Positions 1-7,740 of a stretch of 10,017 nt of DNA are shown here, piece by piece. Both the position numbers and the translations under genes were made by a program. The notes below the pieces were generated by a model. It worked only from the letters and a program-made list of their open reading frames with translations. It did not search any database and had not been told where the DNA came from. Source of the stretch: an uncultured Sutterella sp. (GTDB taxonomy: Bacteria > Pseudomonadota > Gammaproteobacteria > Burkholderiales > Burkholderiaceae_F); contig CAAFNI010000257.1 in NCBI GenBank assembly GCA_900764215.1, positions 1 to 10,017 on the forward strand. Direction: 5' to 3'. Each line of letters opens with the position of its first letter. The first letter of the stretch is position 1.

Positions 1-110
1 GACCATAGAGAGGTGGTCCCACTCCTTCCCATTCCGAACAGGACAGTGAAACACCTTATCGCCGATGATAGTTGGTTGTATTTCCAGTGAAAGTAGGACA
101 TCGTCAGGCT
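1..110 (+). rRNA. rrf: 5S ribosomal RNA, 5' end cut by the window edge
   Basis: This is the bulk of a 5S rRNA, part of the central protuberance of the 50S subunit. The sequence shows the conserved run GGTCCCACTCCTTCCCATTC, then GAACAGGACAGTGAAAC, GCCGATGATAGT and the 3' part GAAAGTAGGACATCG. The 3' end CGTCAGGCT should pair with a 5' strand outside the window, so roughly the first 8 to 10 bases are missing. The sequence is of betaproteobacterial type. A terminator follows about 11 bases downstream, as expected for the last gene of an rrn operon; 16S and 23S genes are presumably to the left. The exact 3' end (108-112) is uncertain. Confidence 0.95.
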
Positions 111-120
111 CACCATTAGA

Positions 121-154
121 AAACCCTGGTTTCCGCAAGAAACCGGGGTTTTTT
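121..154 (+). terminator. Rho-independent terminator of the rRNA operon
   Basis: A 12-bp stem (121-132 with 140-151, one G-T wobble) closes a 7-base loop CCGCAAG, and the 3' arm runs into TTTTTT (149-154). It lies just after the 5S rRNA and before rarA, so it ends the rrn transcript. Confidence 0.9.
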
Positions 155-190
155 GCGCATGCGCCTCCTCCATGTCCCTCTTTGCAGGGC

Positions 191-219
191 ATGACCGTGC
201 GTTCGAATTTTGCTAGAGT
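191..219 (+). promoter_or_regulatory. candidate sigma-70 promoter of rarA
   Basis: ATGACC (191-196, 4 of 6 to TTGACA) and TAGAGT (214-219, 4 of 6 to TATAAT) are separated by exactly 17 bases. A TGC before the -10 box makes it an extended -10 (TGCTAGAGT). The predicted transcription start, about 225-227, coincides with the rarA ATG, which would make the mRNA leaderless. The match is by eye and the hexamers are imperfect. Confidence 0.4.
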
Positions 220-226
220 ACTGCGC

Positions 227-1633
227 ATGAGCAATGATCTTTTCGGCGGCGAACTTCTGCCGCCAGACGCCAAGTCCAAGTCGCCGGCCGGAACGGCCGC
301 CGCACCCGAACCTCAGCCCATGCTGAGGCCTCTTGCCGAGCGCATGCGTCCCAAAACGCTCGATGAAGTCGTCGGACAGACCCATCTGCTCGGCCCCGGC
401 GCGCCTCTGCGCACCGCGTTCGAGCAGCATCGACCGCATTCGATGATTCTCTGGGGACCGCCCGGCGTGGGCAAGACAACCCTTGCCCGTCTGATGGCCA
501 CGGCGTTTGATCTCCCTTTCATCTCCATTTCCGCCGTGCTGGGCGGCGTGAAGGAAATCCGCGATGCGGTTGACGCCGCCAAGGAGACGATGCGTCTCAC
601 CGGCCGCCCGACGCTTCTCTTTGTCGACGAAGTCCATCGATTCAGCAAGAGCCAGCAGGACGCCTTTTTGCCGCATGTGGAATCGGGCCTCTTCGTTTTT
701 GTCGGAGCGACGACTGAAAATCCGAGCTTCGAGGTGAATTCGGCTCTGCTGAGCCGATCAACCGTTTACCAGCTCCAGAGCCTCAAGTCCGAGGAGTCTG
801 AGGTGCTGCTCGAGCGCGCGCTCGCGCGCGAGTTTCCGTCACTGGCCGTGACGCCCGATGCGCGGCGCGTCATGATCGAGCTTTCGGACGGAGACGCGCG
901 CCGCCTGCTCAATGCGGTCGACGTTTCCTGCACCATGGCGCTCGAGAGAGGCATGAGCGAGGTCGACGCAGGCTTTCTGCGCAAGACGCTGCCGGCGACT
1001 CTTCGCCGCTTCGACAAGGGGGGCGACAATTTTTACGATCAGATCAGCGCCATGCACAAATCGGTGCGCGGATCCGATCCGGATGCCGCGCTCTATTGGA
1101 TGTGCCGCATGCTCGACGGCGGATGCGATCCCCGCTACATCGCGCGGCGCGTCGTTCGCATGGCGATCGAGGACATTTCGCTCGCGGATCCCCGCGCCAC
1201 GCAGCTCGCCGTCGAGGCGGCTGAAATCTATGAGCGCCTGGGCTCGCCCGAAGGGGAGCTCGCCATCGCGCAGGCCGTCGTTTATCTGGCCTGCGCCCCC
1301 AAGAGCAACGCCGTCTACAACGCCTACAACGCGGTGCGGGCCTTCGTGAAGACGGACCGCACGCGCCCCGTGCCCATGTATCTGCGAAACGCCCCCACGA
1401 AGCTCATGAAGGAGCTCGGCTACCATGAGGGCTACCGCTATGCGCATGACGAGCCCGGCGCCTTTGCCGCCGGCGAGGTCTACATGCCCGAAGGGCTCGA
1501 GGACATGAAGTGGTACAAGCCCGTCGACCGAGGGCTTGAAATCAAGATCAGTGAAAAGCTCGCCCGTCTTCAGGCCCTCAATGACGAAGCCCGCAAAGCC
1601 GGCCGAGGCCGCAGGCGAGGCCAGGGACAATAG
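227..1633 (+). CDS. rarA: replication-associated recombination protein A (AAA+ ATPase RarA/MgsA)
   Basis: RarA is a cytoplasmic AAA+ ATPase, related to clamp-loader subunits and eukaryotic WRNIP1/Mgs1, that acts at stalled or gapped replication forks. From the ATG at 227 the protein is 468 aa (E. coli 447). Visible motifs are RPLAERMRP (34-42), Walker [10 protein letters not shown] (77-85), Walker [11 protein letters not shown] (130-139), sensor 1 [10 protein letters not shown] (160-169) and arginine-finger-like LLSR (174-177). The family C-terminal tetramerisation region follows, with LHKSVRGS-like MHKSVRGS (276-283), [12 protein letters not shown] (353-364) and [14 protein letters not shown] (386-399). 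The tail is basic. The open frame extends back into the 5S gene, so upstream ATGs (65, 191) are not credible; 227 gives the usual N-terminus but has no clear Shine-Dalgarno. Its usual Burkholderiales neighbour lolA is not upstream; an rRNA operon is. serS follows after 114 bases. Confidence 0.96.
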   Translation: MSNDLFGGELLPPDAKSKSPAGTAAAPEPQPMLRPLAERMRPKTLDEVVGQTHLLGPGAPLRTAFEQHRPHSMILWGPPGVGKTTLARLMATAFDLPFISISAVLGGVKEIRDAVDAAKETMRLTGRPTLLFVDEVHRFSKSQQDAFLPHVESGLFVFVGATTENPSFEVNSALLSRSTVYQLQSLKSEESEVLLERALAREFPSLAVTPDARRVMIELSDGDARRLLNAVDVSCTMALERGMSEVDAGFLRKTLPATLRRFDKGGDNFYDQISAMHKSVRGSDPDAALYWMCRMLDGGCDPRYIARRVVRMAIEDISLADPRATQLAVEAAEIYERLGSPEGELAIAQAVVYLACAPKSNAVYNAYNAVRAFVKTDRTRPVPMYLRNAPTKLMKELGYHEGYRYAHDEPGAFAAGEVYMPEGLEDMKWYKPVDRGLEIKISEKLARLQALNDEARKAGRGRRRGQGQ

Positions 1634-3061
<1,428 letters not shown>

Positions 3062-3102
3062 GCCCGAAGAAGGGTCTCGTTGCCGAGACTTTCAGGAAGT
3101 CT

Positions 3103-3133
3103 GCGGGAGGTTTGACAAAACCTCCCGCTTTCT
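3103..3133 (+). terminator. Rho-independent terminator of serS
   Basis: A perfect 11-bp stem, GCGGGAGGTTT (3103-3113) with AAACCTCCCGC (3118-3128), closes the 4-base loop GACA and is followed by TTTCT. It lies 42 bases after the serS stop. The T-tract is short, but the stem is strong. Its loop contains most of the -35 box of the next promoter. Confidence 0.75.
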
Positions 3134-3140
3134 GTAATAT
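3112..3140 (+). promoter_or_regulatory. strong sigma-70 promoter of the tRNA-Ser gene
   Basis: A consensus -35 TTGACA (3112-3117), a 17-base spacer (3118-3134) and a -10 TAATAT (3135-3140, 4 of 6) predict a start near 3147, about 25 bases before the mature tRNA. This is the best promoter match in the window, as expected for a stable-RNA gene. It is physically nested in the serS terminator. Confidence 0.8.
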
Positions 3141-3147
3141 GCAACAC

Positions 3148-3169
3148 CTGTTCTCCTGACGGGGAACAG
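3148..3169 (+). other. hairpin in the 5' leader of the pre-tRNA-Ser
   Basis: CTGTTCTCC (3148-3156) pairs with GGGGAACAG (3161-3169): 9 bp with one G-T wobble and the 4-base loop TGAC. It starts about at the predicted transcription start and ends two bases before the mature tRNA 5' end, so nearly the whole 5' leader would be one stem-loop. It could protect the precursor or affect RNase P cleavage; that role is inferred. Confidence 0.5.
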
Positions 3170-3171
3170 CC

Positions 3172-3262
3172 GGAAGGATGGCAGAGTGGTCGAATGCGCC
3201 GGACTCGAAATCCGGTATACGGTCATACCGTATCGTGGGTTCAAATCCCACTCCTTCCGCCA
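3172..3262 (+). tRNA. serU: tRNA-Ser, anticodon CGA (reads UCG), CCA encoded
   Basis: A complete class II tRNA of 91 nt. The acceptor stem is GGAAGGA (3172-3178) with TCCTTCC (3252-3258), discriminator G at 3259, and CCA at 3260-3262 encoded in the gene. The D stem is GCA/TGC. The anticodon stem is CCGGA/TCCGG with loop CTCGAAA, putting the anticodon CGA at 3206-3208. The long variable arm ATACGGT/ACCGTAT (3217-3233) is the SerS recognition feature. The T stem is GTGGG/CCCAC with loop TTCAAAT. The gene lies directly downstream of serS but has its own promoter and terminator. The symbol follows E. coli use for the CGA isoacceptor; the anticodon call is firm, the symbol less so. Confidence 0.97.
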
Positions 3263-3307
3263 GATTCGATGTGAACGGAACACGGCTTCCGGTCACGCTC
3301 CCGATTG

Positions 3308-3345
3308 AAGCCCCGCACTCGGATCGAGCTGCGGGGCTTTATTTT
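3308..3345 (+). terminator. Rho-independent terminator of the tRNA-Ser transcript
   Basis: AAGCCCCGCA (3308-3317) pairs with TGCGGGGCTT (3330-3339). The stem continues inward as CTCG/CGAG (3318-3321 with 3325-3328) after a single bulged C. A T-rich tail, TTTATTTT, follows. It lies 45 bases after the tRNA CCA end. Confidence 0.88.
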
Positions 3346-3366
3346 GGCGCCGCCTTTTTCTACAAT
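3338..3366 (+). promoter_or_regulatory. candidate promoter of scpB-rluB
   Basis: TACAAT (3361-3366) is a 5-of-6 match to the -10 consensus. With a 17-base spacer the -35 would be TTTATT (3338-3343), which is weak and lies in the T-tract of the preceding terminator. The predicted start near 3373 leaves a leader of about 28 bases with no obvious Shine-Dalgarno. The same context, CTTTTTC before TACAAT, recurs at the rimP leader promoter. Confidence 0.5.
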
Positions 3367-3401
3367 GGGCGCTGTTTCAGACATCCGTTCGATCGCCCCT
3401 C

Positions 3402-4007
3402 ATGACTCCGCAGCACATCATCGAAGCAGCGCTCCTGAGCTCGCGGAGGCCCATGGCCGTGCGTGAACTCCGGCGGCTCTTCGACGACAGACTGAGCGCC
3501 AAGTCCGTGAAGGAGCATCTCGCGCAGCTGCAGGCTTTCTGGGAGGAGCGCGGCATGCGCCTTGTGGAGCTCGCCGACGGCTGGCGCTTTCAAACCGCGC
3601 CCGAAATGGGCGCAAGGCTTCAGCGCCTCGACGAGGAAAAGCCGCCCCGCTATTCGAGGGCGGCCATGGAGACGCTGGCCATCATTGCCTATCATCAGCC
3701 CGTCACGCGAGGCGACATCGAGGAGCTGCGCGGCGTTACCGTCAATCCGGCCACGCTCAGGCTCTTTGAGGAGCGCGGGTGGATCGAGACGGTGGGGCAT
3801 CGGGAGACGCCGGGCAGGCCGGCGCTTCTAGCCACGACAAGAACTTTTTTAAACGACCTCGGTCTCAAGAGCCTTGCGGAACTGCCGGGCACGGATGCCG
3901 AGCCGCTTCCCGACTTCCCGTTGTCGGAAGCGCTGCCGCAGGAAGCGGCAGCCGACGAAGGGCAGATGCCGCTTCAGAAGGAGATTGATTTTGAGAAACA
4001 CGAATAA
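3402..4007 (+). CDS. scpB: segregation and condensation protein B (ScpB)
   Basis: ScpB is the dimeric winged-helix subunit that binds the kleisin ScpA in the Smc-ScpAB condensin, which organises and helps segregate the chromosome. The 201-aa protein is of normal length. Residues about 1-75 form the first winged helix (starting [18 protein letters not shown]), and about 84-155 the second, with the signature [20 protein letters not shown] (84-103) followed by GDIEELRGV (104-112). Also visible are [20 protein letters not shown] (124-143) and [11 protein letters not shown] (145-155). The last 40 residues are acidic and probably disordered. No scpA is adjacent. The ATG at 3402 fits the family start, although no Shine-Dalgarno is evident. 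The 3' end overlaps rluB by 17 bases, implying translational coupling. Confidence 0.95.
   Translation: MTPQHIIEAALLSSRRPMAVRELRRLFDDRLSAKSVKEHLAQLQAFWEERGMRLVELADGWRFQTAPEMGARLQRLDEEKPPRYSRAAMETLAIIAYHQPVTRGDIEELRGVTVNPATLRLFEERGWIETVGHRETPGRPALLATTRTFLNDLGLKSLAELPGTDAEPLPDFPLSEALPQEAAADEGQMPLQKEIDFEKHE
3978..3983 (+). promoter_or_regulatory. Shine-Dalgarno that fixes the rluB start
   Basis: AAGGAG (3978-3983), inside the 3' end of scpB, lies 7 bases before the TTG at 3991. It is the only good ribosome binding site near the start of the rluB frame and decides the start call. Confidence 0.7.
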
Positions 4008-5238
4008 TGCCCGCGGCGGCCGCCGTCCCCAGTCCGGCGAACGCAAGCGCACGCCGTTCCGCCGCCCCGGCGAAGGCAACCTGCCCCGCACCCGCCGCGC
4101 GCGCGGCGACGCGCCTTTTTCCGAGCGTGCCGATCTGGCCTCTCCGCGCGACGCCTTCGGACAGATGGAGTCCGAGGCCGACGGCTATCGGGGCTTTGCG
4201 GACCGTCCGATCGCACTCGACATCATCGAGCGCGCCCGCAAGCAGCAGACGCCCGCGGATTTGCCGAGCGAAAAGCTGCAGAAGGCGCTTGCGGACGCGG
4301 GATTGGGCTCCCGCCGCGACATGGAGGCTCTGATCGCCTCGGGCGTCGTCACCGTCAACGGACGGACCGCTACGGTGGGCGACCGCGTGACGGCCGCCGA
4401 CATGGTCCGCGTCGAAGGCAGGCTCGTGCGCCGCACGACGGCAGCTTCCGCCACGCCGCGCGTCCTGATGTACCACAAGATGGCCGGCGAGATCGTCTCC
4501 CGCGACGACCCCGAAGGCCGTCCCTCCGTCTTTGCGCGCCTGCCGCGCGTCTCGGGCGCCCGCTGGGTGGCCGTGGGCCGTCTGGACTTCAACACCGAAG
4601 GCCTTCTTCTGTTCACGACCTCCGGGGCGCTCGCCAATCGTCTGATGCACCCGCGCTACGAGATCGACCGCGAGTATGCCGTGCGCGTCATCGGCGAACT
4701 CGAGGCCGAGCAGATGCTTCAGCTTCAGCAGGGCATCGAGCTCGAGGACGGCATGGCAAAGTTCGACAAGCTCGAGGACCAGGGCGGCACGGGCATGAAC
4801 CACTGGTATCTCGTGCAGATCCGCGAGGGCCGCAACCGCGAGGTGCGCCGCATGTTCGAGGCCGTCGGCATGACGGTTTCGCGTCTCATCCGCGTGCGTT
4901 ACGGCGCCGTGTCCCTGCCGAAGGCGCTTCCGCGCGGCAAGCGCATGGAGCTCACTCCCGAGGAGGTGCGCGCCTGGATGCTCGACCTTGACGAGGCCGA
5001 GAGGAAAATGGCCGCCGACGCCCCCGCCAAGGCGGAGGCGAAGAAGGCGGAGAAGGCCGCCGCCCGCGAGAAGGCCCGCGCCCGCGCGCGCGCCCAAAGC
5101 GAAGCCGAGGCCCGCGAGGCTCGTCGAGGCGCCCGATTCAAGGAAGGCAAGTCCGACCGCACCGGCGTGCCGATGTGGGAGGCCCGCGACATGAGCGACC
5201 GGCCGACGCAGCGCCGCCGCACGGGTGGCCGGTCCTGA
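3991..5238 (+). CDS. rluB: 23S rRNA pseudouridine synthase, RluB type (RsuA/RluB/RluE/RluF family)
   Basis: This enzyme isomerises uridine to pseudouridine in 23S rRNA; E. coli RluB modifies U2605 near the peptidyl-transferase centre. From TTG 3991 the product is 415 aa. Residues 1-90 are a basic, low-complexity extension. An S4 RNA-binding domain spans about 91-145 ([20 protein letters not shown], then SGVVTVNG). The catalytic domain runs about 157-325, with DPEGRPSVF (173-181), [17 protein letters not shown] (196-212, catalytic Asp199), [15 protein letters not shown] (279-293) and SRLIRVRYG (297-305). The family KPxG motif is altered here to KMAG (163-166). The tail (336-415) is rich in Ala, Arg, Lys and Glu. 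The start is a rare TTG supported by AAGGAG; the frame is open back to 3874, but those codons translate scpB sequence in another frame. Cotranscribed with scpB; a terminator follows. Confidence 0.93.
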   Translation: MRNTNNARGGRRPQSGERKRTPFRRPGEGNLPRTRRARGDAPFSERADLASPRDAFGQMESEADGYRGFADRPIALDIIERARKQQTPADLPSEKLQKALADAGLGSRRDMEALIASGVVTVNGRTATVGDRVTAADMVRVEGRLVRRTTAASATPRVLMYHKMAGEIVSRDDPEGRPSVFARLPRVSGARWVAVGRLDFNTEGLLLFTTSGALANRLMHPRYEIDREYAVRVIGELEAEQMLQLQQGIELEDGMAKFDKLEDQGGTGMNHWYLVQIREGRNREVRRMFEAVGMTVSRLIRVRYGAVSLPKALPRGKRMELTPEEVRAWMLDLDEAERKMAADAPAKAEAKKAEKAAAREKARARARAQSEAEAREARRGARFKEGKSDRTGVPMWEARDMSDRPTQRRRTGGRS

Positions 5239-5254
5239 TCGGAAAAAGGTTCCG

Positions 5255-5290
5255 AAAAAGCGCCTCAGCGCTTGCATGCAGGCGCTTTTT
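5255..5290 (+). terminator. Rho-independent terminator of scpB-rluB
   Basis: AAAAAGCGCCT (5255-5265) pairs perfectly with AGGCGCTTTTT (5280-5290) around a 14-base loop. A-runs on the 5' arm and T-runs on the 3' arm could let it work in both directions. It starts 16 bases after the rluB stop. The -35 box of the next promoter sits in its loop. Confidence 0.85.
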
Positions 5291-5300
5291 CACCTACAAT
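5272..5300 (+). promoter_or_regulatory. promoter of the rimP leader / candidate small RNA
   Basis: TTGCAT (5272-5277), a 17-base spacer and TACAAT (5295-5300, 5 of 6 to consensus) predict a start near 5307. The -35 box is only a half match (TTG). It follows the same plan as the tRNA-Ser promoter, with its -35 box in the loop of the upstream terminator. I see no other credible promoter before rimP, so this is probably also the promoter of rimP-nusA-infB. Confidence 0.6.
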
Positions 5301-5306
5301 CGCGTG

Positions 5307-5535
5307 TGTTCGTGAAAACCCGAGGCGGTCGCATCGACCGCGCCCGTCCCTGAGCAAACGGGGGAAGGGGCGTTTTCACGGAAAGGTTCAGGCGGCGCCG
5401 CCCCAAACAGGGTTGCGCCGTTGCCCTGCCGGAATGAGAATCCCGAGGCCGCATGTCCTGATTGGAGATGCGTCAGGCTGAAGACGGACCGCCGGCGTCA
5501 GAGGGTGTCGAATGGGCGTTTGCCCATTTTTTTTT
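5307..5535 (+). ncRNA. candidate structured leader RNA or stand-alone small RNA upstream of rimP
   Basis: A promoter (5272-5300) and a strong intrinsic terminator (5511-5535) bracket about 230 bases with no convincing gene. The 5' third folds cleanly: CGTGAAAAC (5311-5319) pairs with GTTTTCACG (5372-5380) and closes a three-way junction. That junction holds GCGGTCG-CAT-CGACCGC (5325-5341) and CCCGT/ACGGG (5343-5347 with 5358-5362). The middle holds the 12-base palindrome GGCGGCGCCGCC (5391-5402) and CCTGA/TCAGG (5457-5461 with 5473-5477). It could be a transcription attenuator controlling rimP-nusA-infB, or an independent sRNA with readthrough into the operon. I do not recognise a known riboswitch, 4.5S RNA, RNase P RNA or tmRNA. 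An attenuator-like rimP leader is, as I recall, described in other proteobacteria; homology is untested. Confidence 0.5.
5511..5535 (+). terminator. strong Rho-independent terminator between the leader RNA and rimP
   Basis: AATGGGC (5511-5517) pairs with GCCCATT (5522-5528) around GTTT, and the 3' arm opens into nine T residues (5527-5535). This is a textbook intrinsic terminator, placed 140 bases before the rimP start codon, so it either ends a small RNA or attenuates the operon. Confidence 0.85.
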
Positions 5536-5552
5536 GGTTTTTTCGTTTTTTT
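5527..5552 (+). other. three consecutive T-tracts
   Basis: T9 (5527-5535), GG, T6 (5538-5543), CG and T7 (5546-5552) make 22 T in 26 bases, extreme for a GC-rich genome. The first tract is the terminator tail. The tract centres are about 9 bases apart, close to one helical turn, so the DNA may be bent. In RNA it would be a long U-rich site suited to Hfq or ribosomal protein S1, which is inference. Confidence 0.7.
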
Positions 5553-5650
5553 CGTGCTTCGGCTGATGTCCGGTCCGCCGGAGCCGCTCTGCAGAGGCGG
5601 ACCGTTCAGCACGGACGGCGCCGTCAGGACGGGCCGGCCTGATGCCGTCC
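5553..5650 (+). other. two strong hairpins in the proximal rimP leader
   Basis: The first stem is GGTCCGCC (5572-5579) with GGCGGACC (5596-5603), flanked by the outer pairing CGTGC/GCACG (5553-5557 with 5609-5613). The second is GGACGGC (5613-5619) with GCCGTCC (5644-5650), continued inside by TCAGG/CCTGA (5624-5628 with 5638-5642). The two compete for base 5613 only. The second ends 8 to 10 bases before the rimP Shine-Dalgarno AAAAGGAAG (5658-5666). They may stabilise the mRNA or act after readthrough of the terminator; no T-tract follows either. Confidence 0.5.
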
Positions 5651-5674
5651 CCACTTTAAAAGGAAGTTTGATCA

Positions 5675-6250
5675 ATGACCCAATCCGGAGCGCTTAACGA
5701 GCTCGTTGAACGTACCGTCGAAGGCATGGGCTATGAGTTCGTCGAACTCGAGCGGCTTGCCAGAGGCCTTGTCCGCGTGACGATCGACACCGCCGCCGAA
5801 GGCGGCATTTCGCTTGAGGACTGCGAGCGCGTGAGCGATCAGCTCACCCATCTCTTCACGGTGGAGGACATCCCCTACGAGCGTCTTGAAGTGTCGTCTC
5901 CCGGCGTCGAGCGTCCGCTCAAGCGCGCTCGCGACTGGAGCCGCTTCGCGGGCGAACTCGCCCACGTCGAGCTCTTTGCGCCCCTTCACGCCGAAGGCTT
6001 TCCGGAAGCCGGGCGCCGCAAGCTCGACGGACGCATCGTCTCCGTCGAAGGCGAGTCCGGCGCCGAAGTGATCACGTTCGACTTCTCCGAAGTCTTCATC
6101 GCACGGACGCCTGCCGCTGCCGCCGCGGCGCTTCGCGGCCGCAAGAAGAAGACCGCCGAGATTCCTCCGGTTCGCGTCTCCTTCCCGCTCTCCGATGTTG
6201 ACCATGCCCATCTTCTTGCTGAATTGAACTTTAAAGGTCGTTTTCTATGA
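5675..6250 (+). CDS. rimP: ribosome maturation factor RimP
   Basis: RimP binds the free 30S subunit and is needed for its late maturation, including assembly of proteins around the 3' major domain. The 191-aa protein is longer than E. coli RimP (about 150 aa). The N-terminal alpha/beta domain (about 1-82) holds [10 protein letters not shown] (17-26), [16 protein letters not shown] (46-61) and the family hallmark [12 protein letters not shown] (71-82). The C-terminal SH3-like domain follows, with a typically betaproteobacterial Ala/Arg/Lys insertion about 146-162 ([14 protein letters not shown]) and the end [10 protein letters not shown]. The ATG at 5675 has AAGGAAG upstream. The last bases overlap the nusA start as ATGA, so translation of the two is coupled. 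It is the first gene of the rimP-nusA-infB operon, behind the leader RNA. Confidence 0.96.
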   Translation: MTQSGALNELVERTVEGMGYEFVELERLARGLVRVTIDTAAEGGISLEDCERVSDQLTHLFTVEDIPYERLEVSSPGVERPLKRARDWSRFAGELAHVELFAPLHAEGFPEAGRRKLDGRIVSVEGESGAEVITFDFSEVFIARTPAAAAAALRGRKKKTAEIPPVRVSFPLSDVDHAHLLAELNFKGRFL

Positions 6251-7740
6251 ACTGTCGTGAAATGCTCCAGCTTGTCGACGTGCTCGCAAGCGAAAAGAAT
6301 GTTGCCAAGGACACCGTCTTCGGCGTGCTCGAGGCCGCGCTCGCCAGCGCCGTCAAAAAGGCTCAGTTCCCCGGCGAGGATGCCGACGTCGTCGTGCACG
6401 TCGACCGCGTGACGGGCGAATTCAAGGCCGCCCGCCGCTGGCTCGTCGTGGCCGACGAGGAAGGTCTTCAGGAGCCCGACCGTCAGGAAATGTATTCCGA
6501 CGTCGCCGATGAATATCCGGAAATCCAGCCCGGCGACTTCATCGAGCGCGAGATCGAAGTGATCGACGTCGACACGACGGGCCGCCGCTTCGCTCAGGAT
6601 GCCAAGCAGGTCATTCTGCAGCGTCTGCGCGACGCCGAGCGCGAACAGATTCTCAAGGAATTCCTTGACCGCAACGAAAGCATCGTGACGGGCACGATCA
6701 AGCGCATCGACAAGGGCGACGCCATCGTCGAAATCGGCCGCCTTGAAGCCCGCCTGCCGCGCAACCAGATGATCCCGCGCGAAAACCTCCGCACGGGCGA
6801 CCGGGTCCGCGCCTATGTCGATCATGTCGGCGAGTCCAACAAGGGCCAGCAGGTGTTCCTCTCGCGCACGTCTGCGGAATTCATCAAGAAGCTTTTTGAG
6901 CTCGAAGTGCCGGAAATCGAGGAAGGCCTTCTTGAGATCAAGTCCGCCGCCCGCGATCCGGGCGTGCGCGCCAAGATCGCCGTTTACGCCCGCGACCGCC
7001 GCATCGATCCGATCGGCACCTGCGTCGGCATGCGCGGCTCGCGCGTCAACGCCGTGACGAACGAGCTCGCCGGCGAACGCGTCGACATCGTGCCTTGGAA
7101 CGAGGAGCCCGCCCAGTTCGTGGTCGGTGCGCTTGAGCCCGCCAAGGTCCGTTCCATCGTCATGCTCGAAGAAACCCATACGATGGAAGTCGTGGTCGAC
7201 GAGGACAACCTCGCCATCGCCATCGGCCGCGCCGGCCAGAACGTGCGTCTCGCCTCCGAACTCACCGGCTGGCAGATCAACATCATGACCGAGGCCGTTG
7301 CCGCTCAGAAGCGCGACGAGGAGGTCGCCAAGATCCGCGCCGACTTCATGGACAGCCTCGACATTGACGAGGCCGCCGCGGACGTCCTCATCGGCGAAGG
7401 CTTCTCCAGCGTCGAAGAGATCGCCTACGTTCCCGAGAAGGAGCTCTACGCCATCGAGGCGTTCGACCGCGAAACGGTCGACGAGCTTCGCCAGCGCGCC
7501 CGCAACAAGCTGCTTGCCGACGCCATCACCCGCGAAGAGAACCTGCGCAAGGCCGACGAGCCGCTTCTGAGCCTTGAAGGCATGGACAACGATCTCGCGA
7601 GCCAGCTCGTCGGCCACGGCGTCAAGACGCTCGACGACCTCGGCGAACTCGCCACGGACGATCTCGTCGAAATGACGGGCATCGACGCGGAGCGCGCGAG
7701 CAGCCTCATCATGAAGGCCCGCGAGCACTGGTTCGAATAA
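6247..7740 (+). CDS. nusA: transcription termination/antitermination protein NusA
   Basis: NusA binds RNA polymerase and nascent RNA, promotes pausing and intrinsic termination, and takes part in rRNA and phage antitermination complexes. At 497 aa it has the E. coli layout (495 aa). The polymerase-binding N-terminal domain is about 1-130 and the S1 domain about 135-205 ([20 protein letters not shown]). KH1 and KH2 carry GMRGSR (261-266) and GRAGQN (327-332). Two acidic repeats follow: AR1 about 365-425 and AR2 about 438-497 ([20 protein letters not shown]), as in enteric NusA and unlike the Gram-positive form. The ATG at 6247 overlaps the rimP stop by 4 bases and is preceded by AACTTTAAAGGT, 8 bases upstream, which also encodes the end of RimP. 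In E. coli NusA and its operon are autoregulated by attenuation and RNase III, so the structured leader before rimP could have a similar role here. Confidence 0.98.
   Translation: MNCREMLQLVDVLASEKNVAKDTVFGVLEAALASAVKKAQFPGEDADVVVHVDRVTGEFKAARRWLVVADEEGLQEPDRQEMYSDVADEYPEIQPGDFIEREIEVIDVDTTGRRFAQDAKQVILQRLRDAEREQILKEFLDRNESIVTGTIKRIDKGDAIVEIGRLEARLPRNQMIPRENLRTGDRVRAYVDHVGESNKGQQVFLSRTSAEFIKKLFELEVPEIEEGLLEIKSAARDPGVRAKIAVYARDRRIDPIGTCVGMRGSRVNAVTNELAGERVDIVPWNEEPAQFVVGALEPAKVRSIVMLEETHTMEVVVDEDNLAIAIGRAGQNVRLASELTGWQINIMTEAVAAQKRDEEVAKIRADFMDSLDIDEAAADVLIGEGFSSVEEIAYVPEKELYAIEAFDRETVDELRQRARNKLLADAITREENLRKADEPLLSLEGMDNDLASQLVGHGVKTLDDLGELATDDLVEMTGIDAERASSLIMKAREHWFE

Noticed and set aside
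65..226. N-terminal extension of rarA into the 5S rRNA and its terminator
   Set aside because: It would translate a structural RNA and a terminator; the family N-terminus starts at 227.
3172..3262. tRNA-Ser gene as an integration (att) site of a mobile element
   Set aside because: No integrase, no repeated tRNA 3' end and only core genes downstream in the window.
3178..3405. 75-aa open frame starting MAEWSNAPDSKSG
   Set aside because: This is the well-known spurious translation of a class II tRNA-Ser gene; the tRNA fold is complete.
3865..5277. 470-aa open frame on the minus strand opposite rluB
   Set aside because: Shadow of rluB with the same composition effect; no family motifs seen.
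5391..5402. 12-base palindrome GGCGGCGCCGCC as an operator
   Set aside because: It lies inside the transcribed leader and is easily produced by GC-rich sequence; treated as part of the RNA candidate only.
5434..5481. Possible leader peptide MRIPRPHVLIGDASG before the terminator
   Set aside because: No Shine-Dalgarno and no run of regulatory codons of one amino acid, so classical peptide attenuation is not supported.
5468..5566. 32-codon ORF reading through the terminator and T-tracts
   Set aside because: GGAG abuts the ATG with no usable spacing, and the Phe-rich end is just the T-tracts translated.
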